In this document: one piece after another, positions 19,105 through 28,151 of the stretch
Layout of the letters: each line of letters starts with the position of its first letter
Position numbering within the stretch: the stretch's first letter is position 1
Assembly (NCBI RefSeq): GCF_900112135.1
Contig: NZ_FOLC01000001.1
Coordinates: 310,001 to 374,000, forward strand
Origin: Collimonas sp. OK412
Lineage (GTDB): Bacteria; Pseudomonadota; Gammaproteobacteria; Burkholderiales; Burkholderiaceae_D
Length of the DNA: 64,000 nucleotides
Direction: 5' to 3'
Notes under the pieces: model-generated
Told to the model about the DNA's origin: nothing
What the model saw: the letters and a program-made list of their open reading frames with translations, nothing else
Databases searched by the model: none
Translations under genes and position numbers: made by a program

Positions 19105-20360
19105 GCGTCCATGTGATAAAAATGCCGGATATCGGCGAAGGGATCGCCGAGGTTGAACTGGTGGCCTGGCGCATCAAGGTCGGCGAGCGCGTGGTCGAGG
19201 ACCAGGTGCTGGCCGATGTGATGACCGACAAGGCCACCGTCGAGATTCCATCGCCGGTTGTAGGCAGGATAGCGGCGCTGGGCTGCGAGCCCGGCCAGGT
19301 GCTGGCGGTAGGCGGCGAACTGATACGCATTGAGGTCGAGCCAACAGAGCATGCCGCTGCGGCGTTGCCCGTTCTGCCGCAGGCCGCGGCCGCGGCGGTC
19401 GCTGCGCCGCCAGGGGAAGTGCCGTCTTCCAAGCCGCCGGCGCAAGGCCCCGGCTCAGTGCAAGCGATACGGCAGGCCGCCGGCTCGCCGACTGCGTCGC
19501 CCGCCGTGCGCCGGCGCGCCCGCCAGCTCGGCGTCGAGTTGCAGGATGTGCCTGCCAGCGGCGCCGATGGCCACATTACGCATGAAGATCTCGACGCTTA
19601 TGTCACGCTCGGCAGCAGCCTGCCGGCGGCGCGCGCCGGCGATGGCCGTTATGCCGAGCGCCATGGCGAAATAGCGATGCCGGTCATCGGCTTGCGCCGC
19701 AAGATCGCTCAAAAGATGCAGGAATCCAAGCGTCGCATCCCGCACTTTACCTACGTTGAGGAGTGCGATGTCACCGAAATCGAGGCGCTGCGCCAGCATC
19801 TGAACGCAAGATGGAGCGGCGAACGCGGGCGCCTGACCTTGTTGCCGCTGCTGATGCGCGCCATGGTGCTGGCGTTGCGCGAGCACCCGCAATGCAACGC
19901 CCGTTTCGATGATGACGCCGGCGTGGTGACGCGCTACGACGCAGTACATATCGGCGTCGCCACCCAGACCGCAGCCGGCCTGATGGTGCCGGTGGTGCAT
20001 CATGCCGAGGCGCGCGATCCGTGGTCGAGCGCGGCCGAAATCGCCCGCCTGGCCGAGGCCGCGCGCGCTGGCAGGGCGGTGCGGGCGGAACTCTCCGGTT
20101 CAACCATCACCGTCACCAGCCTGGGCGCCTTGGGCGGCCTGGCATCGACTCCGGTGATCAATCACCCGGAGGTGGCGATTGTCGGCATCAACCGGATTAT
20201 CGAAAGACCGGTGATACGCGGCAATGTGGTGGTCGCGCGCAAGATGATGAATCTGTCGTCCTCGTTCGACCATCGGGTGGTCGACGGCTTGGATGCTGCC
20301 GAGTTCGTGCAGTCGCTGCGCGCTTATCTCGAATTTCCAGCTACCTTGTTTGTGGAGTAG
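19101..20360 (+). CDS. bkdB: branched-chain 2-oxoacid dehydrogenase E2 (dihydrolipoyl acyltransferase)
   Basis: A 419-residue core subunit. One N-terminal lipoyl domain (residues 1-80) with the modified Lys in DKATVEIPSP near 43; an Ala/Pro linker; an E3-binding domain near 135-172 (SPAVRRRARQLGVELQDVPASGADGHITHEDL); and the catalytic domain with SSSFDHRVVDGLDAAEF near 388-403, containing the active His and Asp. It forms the 24-mer core and transfers the acyl group to CoA. The E3 dehydrogenase gene is not next to it, so the complex must borrow E3 from elsewhere. The ATG overlaps the E1 beta stop. Confidence 0.93.
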   Translation: MSVHVIKMPDIGEGIAEVELVAWRIKVGERVVEDQVLADVMTDKATVEIPSPVVGRIAALGCEPGQVLAVGGELIRIEVEPTEHAAAALPVLPQAAAAAVAAPPGEVPSSKPPAQGPGSVQAIRQAAGSPTASPAVRRRARQLGVELQDVPASGADGHITHEDLDAYVTLGSSLPAARAGDGRYAERHGEIAMPVIGLRRKIAQKMQESKRRIPHFTYVEECDVTEIEALRQHLNARWSGERGRLTLLPLLMRAMVLALREHPQCNARFDDDAGVVTRYDAVHIGVATQTAAGLMVPVVHHAEARDPWSSAAEIARLAEAARAGRAVRAELSGSTITVTSLGALGGLASTPVINHPEVAIVGINRIIERPVIRGNVVVARKMMNLSSSFDHRVVDGLDAAEFVQSLRAYLEFPATLFVE

Positions 20361-20440
20361 CGAAGACGCGGTTCTGATATTCCCTGGTCCGTGATAAGCG
20401 CTTCAATCGCAGCTAGACACAGGCTGAAAAGGCGATTATC

Positions 20441-23400
20441 TTGATATTCAGGCACTCCCGCCAAGTCGCATTCCTACTCATAAAAAAAGTGACGCTACGT
20501 AAATGGGGCAAGTGGCTGTTGCTGGCCGGTTTGTTAGGGTTATTGACGCTTGTAGCCCGGCTGGCCGGTAACGAGTTGCGCTCATCGCAATGGCAAGCGC
20601 GGCGGCTGTCCGAACTTGGCCGCGAACTGACATTCAAACTTGAGCCCGGGGCAAGCGCGGCTATCCGTTTTCCTAAATCCGGCCCTTACGACGAACGTCT
20701 CGGCTATAGCAGGATTCCCGCTTTTACCGAATATCTGATCAAGCACGATTACCGGATTACGCAACAAGCGCGGATCTCGCCCAAGCTTGCGGAGCTCGCG
20801 GACAAAGGCATTTCCCCGGCCTACCGCGAGAAGAACCGGGCGGGCCTCGATTTGTTGGACTGCAATGAACAGTCGTTGTATTCGGAACGTTTTCCCGAAC
20901 GCAGCTATAGCGATTTCGAGCTGGTGCCGCGCCTGCTGGCAGACACGCTGCTTTTTATAGAAGACCGCGATTTGCTCACTACCCGCTATCCGTTGCGCAA
21001 TCCGGCGATCGACTGGGGCCGTTTCGCCAGGGCCGTCTTCGACCAGGGTTTGCATGCGCTCGATAAATCGCACCAGACGCCGGGCGCCAGCACCCTGGTT
21101 ACGCAGATCGAAAAATACCGTCATTCGCCTGAAGGCCGCACCGCATCGCCAAAGGAAAAATTGCGGCAGATGGCGTCGGCGTCGATCAGAGCGTATCTGG
21201 GCGGCGAGAACACGCTGCCGGCGCGGCGGCAGATCGTGGTGGATTACCTGAACACGGTGCCGCTTGCCGCCAAGCCCGGCTATGGCGAGATCGATGGTCT
21301 GGGCGACGGCCTGTGGGCCTGGTACGGCCGCGATTTCGCGGAGGTCAACCGGCTGCTGGACGGCAACCCCGGCCTGGCAGCCAATCCCGATCAGCTACAG
21401 CGCAGGGCAGAGGCATTCAAGCAAGCGCTCTCGTTGATGATCGCGCAACGCCGGCCATCGTATTACCTGCGGGAAGGCGCGGCCGACCTGGAGCAACTGA
21501 CCGATAGCCATTTGCGGCTGCTGGCGGCAGCGGGAATCATTCCGGCGGCGCTGCGCGACGCGGCGTTGCCGGTCAAGCTGAGCCTGCAGCAAAAACCTGT
21601 CAGCGCGCCGCCGATCTCATTTGTCACGCGTAAGGCGGTAACTGCATTGCGCGCGAATCTTTCCGGCTTGTTGCACGTTAATCACCTGTACGACCTGGAC
21701 CGTCTCGATCTCACCGCGGCGACCACCATGAACGGCGAGATGCAGCGGGAGGTGACGACCGTGCTGCGCCAGCTCAGGAAACCGGCTAACGCAAAAGCGG
21801 CGGAACTGTATGGGCATAACATGCTCATCCCCGGCGACGATCCGGACAAGCTGATTTTCAGTTTTACGCTGTTCGAACAGCGTGGCGGCGCCAATCTGTT
21901 GCGCGTGCAGACTGATAATTTCGACCAGCCTTTCGATATCAACGAAGGCGCCAGGCTCAACCTGGGATCGACCGCCAAGTTGCGTACGCTGATTACCTAT
22001 CTTGAAATCATCGCCGATCTGCATCAGCGTTACGCCGGCATGACGCCGCAGCAGCGCGCCGGGCTGCAAGTGGAGAAGGAGGATGTCTTGAGCCTGTGGG
22101 CGCTGGCTTACCTGGCGCAGGCGCGGGACAGCGGTTTGCCGGCGATGCTGGAAGCAGCCATGGAGCGCCGTTACTCGGGCAGCCCGGGGGAAACATTCGT
22201 GACCGGCGGCGGCGTGCAGACATTCACGAATTTCGAATCTGAAGAAAACTACAAAGTGATGACGGTACGCGAAGGTTTCCAGCAATCCGTGAACCTGGTT
22301 TTTGTGCGGCTCATGCGCGACGTCGTGCGGCACTACAAATTCAAGATGGCTGGCGCCGGTTCGGCGTCGCTGGACGGCGAGAACGCAGCGAAACGGCAGG
22401 AGATACTGTCTCGCTTTGCGGATAAGGAAGGGCGTCAGTTCATGGTTCGCTTCTACCGCAAATACCACGGCAAGACGCCTCAGGAATCGCAAGAGCTGCT
22501 GTTGGAAAACCTCCATCCGGCGCCAGCCCGGCTGGCCACGATATTCCGCAGCATAGCGCCGGACGCGGATCTGCAGCATTTTTCTGACTTCATGCGCAAG
22601 CAGTTTCCCAAAGACGGCTTGTCGGAGGACAAGTTGGCTGCGTTGTATGCGCAGTACGGGCCGGATAAATTTTCACTGGCCGATCGCGGCTACATCGCAC
22701 GCATCCATCCGCTGGAGTTGTGGCTGCTCGGATTCATGCGCCAGCATCCGGACGCGACGCTGACGCAAACGCTGGAGGCCAGCCGTGATGCGCGCCAGGA
22801 TGTCTACGCCTGGCTGTTCAAGACCCACAATAAAAATAAGCAAGATAAACGTATCCGGCAAATGGTGGAGCTGGAAGCGTTTCTGGAGATCGGCCGCGCC
22901 TGGCGGCGGCTCGGTTATCCCTTTGAATCCCTTACTCCCTCTTACGCAACCGCGGTTGGCGCGTCGGGCGACCGGCCTGCGGCGCTGGCGGAATTGATGG
23001 GGATTATCGTCAATAAAGGCATGCGTCTGCCGCTCAGGAAATTGCAAACCCTGGAGCTGGCGCAAGGCACGCCTTATGAAACGCACTTTGATAATAGCGG
23101 GCCGGCGGCGGAACGGCTGTTGCCCGAAGAGATAACGGACGTGGTGCGCCGTTCTCTGATCGACGTGGTGGAGGGCGGTACCGCCAAGCGCCTCCAGGGC
23201 GGCTTGCCGTCACGCCATCCGAACGGCAAGCCGCTGGGAGTCGGCGGAAAAACCGGCACCGGCGACCAGCGCTTCGAGGTCTACGCGCCCGGCGGCAGAC
23301 TGGTTTCCTCGCGCGCCGTGAACCGTTCAGCCACGTTCGTGTTTTTTATCGGCGATCGCTTCTTCGGCACCATGACCGCCTATGTTCATGAACCCTATGC

Positions 23401-23518
23401 GGCCAGCTACAAGTTCACCAGTGCGCTTTCGGTACAATTGCTCAAATCGCTGACGCCGACCTTGCTCCCCATGATGGAAACGGACGCAGGCAACCCGTCA
23501 TTGGCCTGCCGGCATTGA
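20441..23518 (+). CDS. large bifunctional penicillin-binding protein (GT51 plus transpeptidase)
   Basis: A 1025-residue class A-like PBP. After a short cytoplasmic start and one membrane helix (WLLLAGLLGLLTLVARLAG, about 24-42), the GT51 domain shows EDRDLLTTRYP (catalytic Glu about 174) and GASTLVTQIEKY about 214. The transpeptidase domain has the GSTAKL SxxK motif about 509, QQSVN and GGKTGTG (KTG) about 935. It would polymerise and cross-link peptidoglycan at the outer face of the inner membrane. Start is TTG at 20441 with an AAAGGCGA box; a GTG at 20489 is an alternative. Unusually large, with long inserts between motifs. It stands alone. Confidence 0.85.
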   Translation: MIFRHSRQVAFLLIKKVTLRKWGKWLLLAGLLGLLTLVARLAGNELRSSQWQARRLSELGRELTFKLEPGASAAIRFPKSGPYDERLGYSRIPAFTEYLIKHDYRITQQARISPKLAELADKGISPAYREKNRAGLDLLDCNEQSLYSERFPERSYSDFELVPRLLADTLLFIEDRDLLTTRYPLRNPAIDWGRFARAVFDQGLHALDKSHQTPGASTLVTQIEKYRHSPEGRTASPKEKLRQMASASIRAYLGGENTLPARRQIVVDYLNTVPLAAKPGYGEIDGLGDGLWAWYGRDFAEVNRLLDGNPGLAANPDQLQRRAEAFKQALSLMIAQRRPSYYLREGAADLEQLTDSHLRLLAAAGIIPAALRDAALPVKLSLQQKPVSAPPISFVTRKAVTALRANLSGLLHVNHLYDLDRLDLTAATTMNGEMQREVTTVLRQLRKPANAKAAELYGHNMLIPGDDPDKLIFSFTLFEQRGGANLLRVQTDNFDQPFDINEGARLNLGSTAKLRTLITYLEIIADLHQRYAGMTPQQRAGLQVEKEDVLSLWALAYLAQARDSGLPAMLEAAMERRYSGSPGETFVTGGGVQTFTNFESEENYKVMTVREGFQQSVNLVFVRLMRDVVRHYKFKMAGAGSASLDGENAAKRQEILSRFADKEGRQFMVRFYRKYHGKTPQESQELLLENLHPAPARLATIFRSIAPDADLQHFSDFMRKQFPKDGLSEDKLAALYAQYGPDKFSLADRGYIARIHPLELWLLGFMRQHPDATLTQTLEASRDARQDVYAWLFKTHNKNKQDKRIRQMVELEAFLEIGRAWRRLGYPFESLTPSYATAVGASGDRPAALAELMGIIVNKGMRLPLRKLQTLELAQGTPYETHFDNSGPAAERLLPEEITDVVRRSLIDVVEGGTAKRLQGGLPSRHPNGKPLGVGGKTGTGDQRFEVYAPGGRLVSSRAVNRSATFVFFIGDRFFGTMTAYVHEPYAASYKFTSALSVQLLKSLTPTLLPMMETDAGNPSLACRH

Positions 23519-23606
23519 CTGTCCCGGTTTTGCTTTTTGCAAGTGATGCCTTGGGGCCTGTATCATGTCGCACATCATGCTGCACAATAACGATAGAATA
23601 AATCTC

Positions 23607-24965
23607 ATGGCTACCCCACTCAATCCGTCCGAACTGAAGCAATCCGCGATCAACATCAAGACACGCTTTGTTGCAATTTCGTGGCGTGACCTGGCGATCA
23701 GCTTCGGTCCGATAGCCTTGCTGGTGGTAGTCGCCATCTGGCTGGCGATCTGGCTGATCCACCCGGCGCCGCCGAACACCATCACGATGATCACCGGCCC
23801 CGAACACAGCAATTTCTGGAACACGGCCGAGAAATACAAGAAGATCCTGGCGCGCAACGGCATCAAGCTGAAGATCGTGACTTCGGAAGGATCGCTGGAT
23901 AACCTGAAGAAGCTGAACGATCCGCATTCCGGCGTCGATGTCGGTTTTGTCCAGGGCGGCGTGGCGGGCGACTTGCCGATCGGCCAGCTGGTGTCGCTGG
24001 GTAGCATTTCCTATGTTCCGGTGTCGGTGTTTTACCGCGGCCGCGAGCGCATCAACCGGCTCTCCGAGCTGGAGGGCAAGCGGGTAGCCATCGGCATGCA
24101 GGGCAGCGGCTCGCGGGTGCTGGCATTGACGCTGCTGAAAGCGAACGGCATCGAAGCCGGCGGCAAGACCGAGCTGCTCGACATGGGCGGCGACGAAGCC
24201 GCGCAGGCGCTCACCGACAGCAAGATCGACGCCGCTTTCCTGATGGGCGACTCTGCCTCGCCGCCGACCATGGGCAAGCTGTTGCACACGCCTGGCATCC
24301 GTCTTCTCGATTTTGCCCAGGCGGGCGCTTATGCACGCCGTTTCAGCTACCTGAACGAGCTCAATATCCCGAAGGGAGTGTTCGACCTCGGCCAGAACAT
24401 TCCCAGCCGCGACATCCGCCTGATCGCCCCGACCGCCGAACTGATCGCCCGCGACGACCTGCATCCGGCGCTTTCCGATTTGCTGATTGACGCCGCCAAG
24501 GAAGTGCACAGCGGTCCCAACGTGCTGCAGCGGGCCGGCGAATTCCCGGCGCCGCTGGCGCATGAGTTCCGCATCAGCGACGACGCCACGCGCTACTATA
24601 AATCGGGCAAGGGTTTCTTCTACCGCACCTTGCCGTTCTGGCTGGCCAGCCTGGTGGACCGTACCCTGGTGGTGCTGTTGCCGATCATCTTGCTGCTGAT
24701 CCCGGGTTTCAAGCTGGTGCCGCTGCTTTACGGCTGGCGCATCAAGTCGCGCATCTACCGCTGGTACGGTATCTTGATCGCACTCGAGCGCGCAGCGGTG
24801 GTCGATACCGACACGCCGGAACAGCAGGCGCAATTGCTGAAGCGGCTCGACCATATCGAGGAATCGGTGAACCGGATGAAAATGCCGCTGGCTTTTGCCG
24901 ATCAGTTCTATGTATTGCGGGAGCATATCGGTTTTGTGCGCAACCGCCTGCTCAGCCGCAGCTGA
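23607..24965 (+). CDS. membrane-anchored TAXI-family solute-binding protein
   Basis: About 452 residues. A membrane helix near residues 31-52 (FGPIALLVVVAIWLAIWLI) is followed by a TAXI/ABC-type binding domain (MITGPEHSNFWNTAEKYKKILARNGIKLKIVTSEGSLDNLKKL, RLSELEGKRVAIGMQGSGSRVLALTLL), then a second hydrophobic stretch (TLVVLLPIILLLIPGFKLVPLLYG) and a C-terminal cytoplasmic helical tail. TAXI proteins normally deliver ligands such as glutamate to TRAP permeases, but no permease gene is adjacent and the protein is anchored at both ends. The ATG at 23607 is chosen over 23565 because the extra residues look unconserved. Confidence 0.75.
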   Translation: MATPLNPSELKQSAINIKTRFVAISWRDLAISFGPIALLVVVAIWLAIWLIHPAPPNTITMITGPEHSNFWNTAEKYKKILARNGIKLKIVTSEGSLDNLKKLNDPHSGVDVGFVQGGVAGDLPIGQLVSLGSISYVPVSVFYRGRERINRLSELEGKRVAIGMQGSGSRVLALTLLKANGIEAGGKTELLDMGGDEAAQALTDSKIDAAFLMGDSASPPTMGKLLHTPGIRLLDFAQAGAYARRFSYLNELNIPKGVFDLGQNIPSRDIRLIAPTAELIARDDLHPALSDLLIDAAKEVHSGPNVLQRAGEFPAPLAHEFRISDDATRYYKSGKGFFYRTLPFWLASLVDRTLVVLLPIILLLIPGFKLVPLLYGWRIKSRIYRWYGILIALERAAVVDTDTPEQQAQLLKRLDHIEESVNRMKMPLAFADQFYVLREHIGFVRNRLLSRS

Positions 24966-25106
24966 ACTTAACCTTTGCACGCGGCCGGTTTATCTAGCAC
25001 ATTACGAATGGCTATGGCGAGCGTGGTTGTTAAAACATCTTTACAAATTGCCGAGCAGCATCGGTTATGATTTCACAGGTATTTGTCAATCGAGCAGAGG
25101 TGAGCC

Positions 25107-25574
25107 ATGAGATTTCCCGTTCCTGTTATGTGCGCGTTGCTGTTTGCGCAATCCACGCCGGCGTTTGCGGCGCTCGGTGCGGCTGCCGGCCCGGCCGCCG
25201 GCACCGTCCAGGCCGACAGTGTTGCGCGCGCCAAGGCCAGCGCCAGCGCCCGCGTGACCAGCTACAACGGCTATACGGTCAGCGAAGTGGTGGAGCCTTC
25301 GGGCACCACGGTACGGGAATATATCGGTGCGGACAACGTGGTGTTTGCCGTCAGCTGGCAGGGGCCGAGCATGCCTAACCTGCAGCAATTGCTGGGCAGC
25401 TATGCCGAGCAATTTACGGCTGTCGCCAGCGCGCCGCACCAGGGCCGGCGCGCCGTCGCGATCCAGTCGGACCAGCTGGTATTGCGTTCCGGCGGCCACA
25501 TGCGTTCCTTTGCCGGCAGCGCTTACGTGCCTGCCTTGCTGCCGCAAGGCGTGACCCCTGACAATATTCGCTGA
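25107..25574 (+). CDS. DUF2844 exported protein
   Basis: A 155-residue protein with a signal peptide ending about AFA (residue 21). The mature part, with SYNGYTVSEVVEPSGTTVREYIGADNVVFAVSWQGPSMPNLQQLLGSY and a conserved end PALLPQGVTPDNIR, is characteristic of DUF2844 of Burkholderiales. Function unknown. It pairs with the DUF3443 gene 12 bases downstream, a recurrent arrangement. A GCAGAGGTG box precedes the ATG. Confidence 0.85.
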   Translation: MRFPVPVMCALLFAQSTPAFAALGAAAGPAAGTVQADSVARAKASASARVTSYNGYTVSEVVEPSGTTVREYIGADNVVFAVSWQGPSMPNLQQLLGSYAEQFTAVASAPHQGRRAVAIQSDQLVLRSGGHMRSFAGSAYVPALLPQGVTPDNIR

Positions 25575-25586
25575 CCGGAGATGACC

Positions 25587-26801
25587 ATGCGCTTTCTGAC
25601 GTATCTGCTGTGCCTGCTCAGCACTCTGTTTCTGTTCGCCTGCGGCGGTGGCGGCGGCTCCGACGGCGGCACCACGCCGACGCCTACGCCGCAGCCGATC
25701 CAGAATGTGCAGGCCCTGGTAATCGATAACGGTCCCGCGGGCGCCTCCGGTTCCGTCAACGCACCCTATGTCTCGCTGACCATCTGCCAGCCCGGCAGCA
25801 GCACGCAATGCCAGACCATCGACCATGTCCTGGTCGACACCGGATCGAGCGGCCTGCGCATCATGTCTTCGGTCCTGGCCGGCAGCCTGGCGCTGCCGTC
25901 GGTGGCCAGCGCCAACGGTAGTCCGCTGGCTGAATGCGCGCGTTTTGCCGACGGTTATAGCTGGGGCTCGGTGAAGCAGGCTGACTTGCGCATCGCCGGC
26001 GAGGTGGCCAGCGGCATTTCGGTGCACGTCATTGGCGACAGCGCATTCCCGACAGTGCCTAGCGGCTGCTCCGGCAGCCTGGTGGCGGAAAACACGGTAG
26101 CAGCGTTCCATGCCAACGGCGTGCTCGGCATCAGCACCTTTATCCAGGATTGCGGCGCGGCATGCGCCAGCCAGGCCTTGGAAGGCTGGTACTACTCTTG
26201 CCCGAGCAGCAACAACTGCACGGCAACCACGCTGGCGGTCAACAAGCAAGTCGGCAATCCGGTCGCTGTTTTCCCGCAGGATAACAACGGTACGGTAATT
26301 ACGCTGCCGTCAGTCGGCGCCAGCGGTGCGTCCGGCGTCACCGGTTCGCTGGTTTTCGGCATCGGCACGCAAACCAATAATGCACTGGGCAGCGCCGCCA
26401 TTTACACCTTGAACAGTTCCGGCAACCTGAGCGCCTTATATCAGGGACAGGTCATGCAGGCATTTTTTGACAGCGGTTCGAACGGACTGTTTTTTGCCGA
26501 TTCGACGATCCCCGCCTGCACCAGGAGCCAGGGGTTTTACTGCCCGACGTCCACGCTGAGCCGGAGTGTGGTGAATACCGGCCTGAACGGCCGCAGCAGT
26601 ACCGTCAACTTCAGTATCGTGAATGCCGATGCGCTGTTCCAGGCCAACCCGAACAACACGGCATTCAACAACATTGCCGGCGGCGCGGCGTTCAATTCGT
26701 TTTTCGACTGGGGACTGCCGTTCTATTTCGGACGTTCGGTCTATACTGCGCTTGAAGGCGTGTCGGCCAGCGGCACGACAGGGCCATACATAGCCTATTG
26801 A
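25587..26801 (+). CDS. DUF3443 lipoprotein, pepsin-like motif pair
   Basis: A 404-residue lipoprotein: hydrophobic start and lipobox (LFLFAC, then Gly-rich GGGGGSDGG linker). The mature protein carries two Asp motifs about 210 residues apart, VLVDTGSSGLRI (about residue 83) and AFFDSGSNGLFF (about 294), each in an FD/VD-T/S-G-S setting like the two active-site motifs of bilobal pepsin-type aspartic proteases. Several Cys pairs suggest disulfides. The start at 25587 is chosen because GGAG then stands 6 bases upstream, while it abuts the earlier ATG at 25581. DUF3443 has no assigned activity known to me. Confidence 0.83.
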   Translation: MRFLTYLLCLLSTLFLFACGGGGGSDGGTTPTPTPQPIQNVQALVIDNGPAGASGSVNAPYVSLTICQPGSSTQCQTIDHVLVDTGSSGLRIMSSVLAGSLALPSVASANGSPLAECARFADGYSWGSVKQADLRIAGEVASGISVHVIGDSAFPTVPSGCSGSLVAENTVAAFHANGVLGISTFIQDCGAACASQALEGWYYSCPSSNNCTATTLAVNKQVGNPVAVFPQDNNGTVITLPSVGASGASGVTGSLVFGIGTQTNNALGSAAIYTLNSSGNLSALYQGQVMQAFFDSGSNGLFFADSTIPACTRSQGFYCPTSTLSRSVVNTGLNGRSSTVNFSIVNADALFQANPNNTAFNNIAGGAAFNSFFDWGLPFYFGRSVYTALEGVSASGTTGPYIAY

Positions 26802-26824
26802 ACGGGTATCCTGGATGATCAAAA

Positions 26825-26853
26825 GGGGCGCATCATGCGCCCCTTTTTTTTTT
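26825..26853. terminator. strong rho-independent terminator between convergent genes
   Basis: GGGGCGC (26825-26831) and GCGCCCC (26837-26843) form a GC-rich stem around a five-base loop, followed by T from 26844 to 26853 on the plus strand and preceded by four A that make a shorter T run on the minus strand. Between the convergent DUF3443 and LysM/LytM genes it probably serves both. Confidence 0.88.
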
Positions 26854-26870
26854 GCCCGGCAGCCTCGCCG

Positions 26871-27641
26871 TTACCGGCTGGGCAGGAAACGGGAAGGGTC
26901 TACCGGCTTTCCCTGGCGGCGGATTTCGAAATACAGCTTGACTGCGCTGCTGTCGGATTTCCCCATCTCGGCGATCTTCTGGCCCTTGCTGACCATCTGT
27001 CCTTCCTTGACGACGATGGTCTTGTTATGGGCATAGACCGACAGCAGGTTGCTGTTGTGCTTGATGATGACCAGGTTGCCGTAGCCGCGGATGCCGCTGC
27101 CGGAATACATGACCTTGCCGGCGGCGGCGGCCAGCACCGGCTGTCCCAGCTGGCCGAATATGTCTATCCCTTTTTTGCCCTGGCCGGAGCCGCTGCTGGA
27201 CTGGCCGCTTGCCGGCCAGCCCCAGTCGACCGGATCTTTTTCATCGCTGGCGGCCGGCGTGGCGTCGGCGCTGTCTGTGCTGCGCGGGCTGGCTTTGCTG
27301 CCGGTGCCGCTGCTGGAGGCGGCGCTGGCGGCAGCGCCTTGCGGCAGCACCCGCAATACCTGGTCTACCTTGATGTCATTGGGGTCCGACAGCCGGTTCC
27401 AGGCGATGATGTCGCTGTTGCTGCGGCGGAATTTGCGCGCAATGCTGGATAACGTATCGCCCTTTTGCACGGTGTAGTAGCCGGGCCCGCTCGGTTGCGC
27501 CGGGCCGGAACCGGACGGGGTGCCGCAGGCGGTGAGGGTGGCCAGCAGGATCAGCGCTAGGCTGGCGCTCCTGATTCTGTTGCGTTTTCTTGGGCTGGAT
27601 GTTTCGGTATTCTGGACCAACAATGACATTCCTCTGATCAA
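26871..27641 (-). CDS. LysM plus degenerate LytM (M23-like) lipoprotein, NlpD-like
   Basis: A 256-residue outer-membrane-type lipoprotein: lipobox LATLTAC near residue 39, LysM domain about 55-99 (YYTVQKGDTLSSIARKFRRSNSDIIAWN), linker, and an M23-fold domain about 148-252. Catalytic metal ligands are missing: the H-x3-D motif reads KKGID and the HxH motif reads VKLYFEIR. Catalytically dead LytM proteins of this layout (NlpD, EnvC) activate cell-wall amidases at division, the most likely role. The TTG at 27641 or the tandem TTG at 27623/27620, 6 bases after AGAGGA, are better placed than the ATG at 27629, which abuts that box. Confidence 0.85.
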   Translation of the reverse strand: MIRGMSLLVQNTETSSPRKRNRIRSASLALILLATLTACGTPSGSGPAQPSGPGYYTVQKGDTLSSIARKFRRSNSDIIAWNRLSDPNDIKVDQVLRVLPQGAAASAASSSGTGSKASPRSTDSADATPAASDEKDPVDWGWPASGQSSSGSGQGKKGIDIFGQLGQPVLAAAAGKVMYSGSGIRGYGNLVIIKHNSNLLSVYAHNKTIVVKEGQMVSKGQKIAEMGKSDSSAVKLYFEIRRQGKPVDPSRFLPSR

Positions 27642-27920
27642 TCGATCTCGCTTTGGTTAGGCAATGGCAGGCGCCGTTGGCGCCAGCGACGCATCTTCTG
27701 ACCTTGTCCGGCGCAACTAGTTGCGTGTTTTGCATTCATTGCCGCTTGAATTGCGCCGATGTTGCCGTTTTTTCTAGAGGCTTGAGGATATCTCAATTGT
27801 GCTGGCGGGGTAAATGCCGGCAGTAATCCGGGTTAGGCCGGCAGTGACTTTCGGGTAGCTGAGAAGCTCTTGTGTTGATGCTAGTAAAGCAACTGTTTGT
27901 ACCCGTTTCCTGTTCTCTGT

Positions 27921-27938
27921 TACGTTACATGTAACGTA
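27921..27938. promoter_or_regulatory. 18-bp perfect palindrome, candidate activator site
   Basis: TACGTTACATGTAACGTA is identical to its reverse complement over 18 bases. It lies about 145 bases before the -24/-12 element, the usual distance for an enhancer-binding protein site acting with sigma-54. The regulator is unknown. Confidence 0.55.
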
Positions 27939-28080
27939 TCAATCGACGTTTGGCGACTTCAGTCCGGCATCGTCGGCATCCTGCCGAAAATCAGCTTAGT
28001 CTTTGATTTTTAAGGATTTATTGTATGTATTAATTATAAGCGCCGATGTGAATTTCCCATTTATCCAGAGGTTTCCCGGT

Positions 28081-28096
28081 TGGCATGTTCTTTGCG
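28081..28096 (+). promoter_or_regulatory. sigma-54-type -24/-12 promoter
   Basis: TTGGCATG then TTCT then TTTGCGG places GG at 28082-28083 and GC at 28094-28095, exactly ten bases apart, with good matches to TGGCAYG and TTGC. The start of transcription would be near 28107, about 45 bases before the lipoprotein ATG. Confidence 0.6.
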
Positions 28097-28151
28097 GAAT
28101 AGACAAGCAGGGACAACCGGTTCGAACTTTCAATAAAAGGGGAAACACATC

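Larger units (their letters stand above)
27642..28151. other. 510-base regulatory gap before the glycine-rich lipoprotein gene
   Basis: No gene. It is AT-richer than the surroundings, especially 27990-28050, and holds the 18-bp palindrome at 27921 and the -24/-12 element at 28081. The left part is the upstream region of the divergent LysM/LytM gene. Confidence 0.6.
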
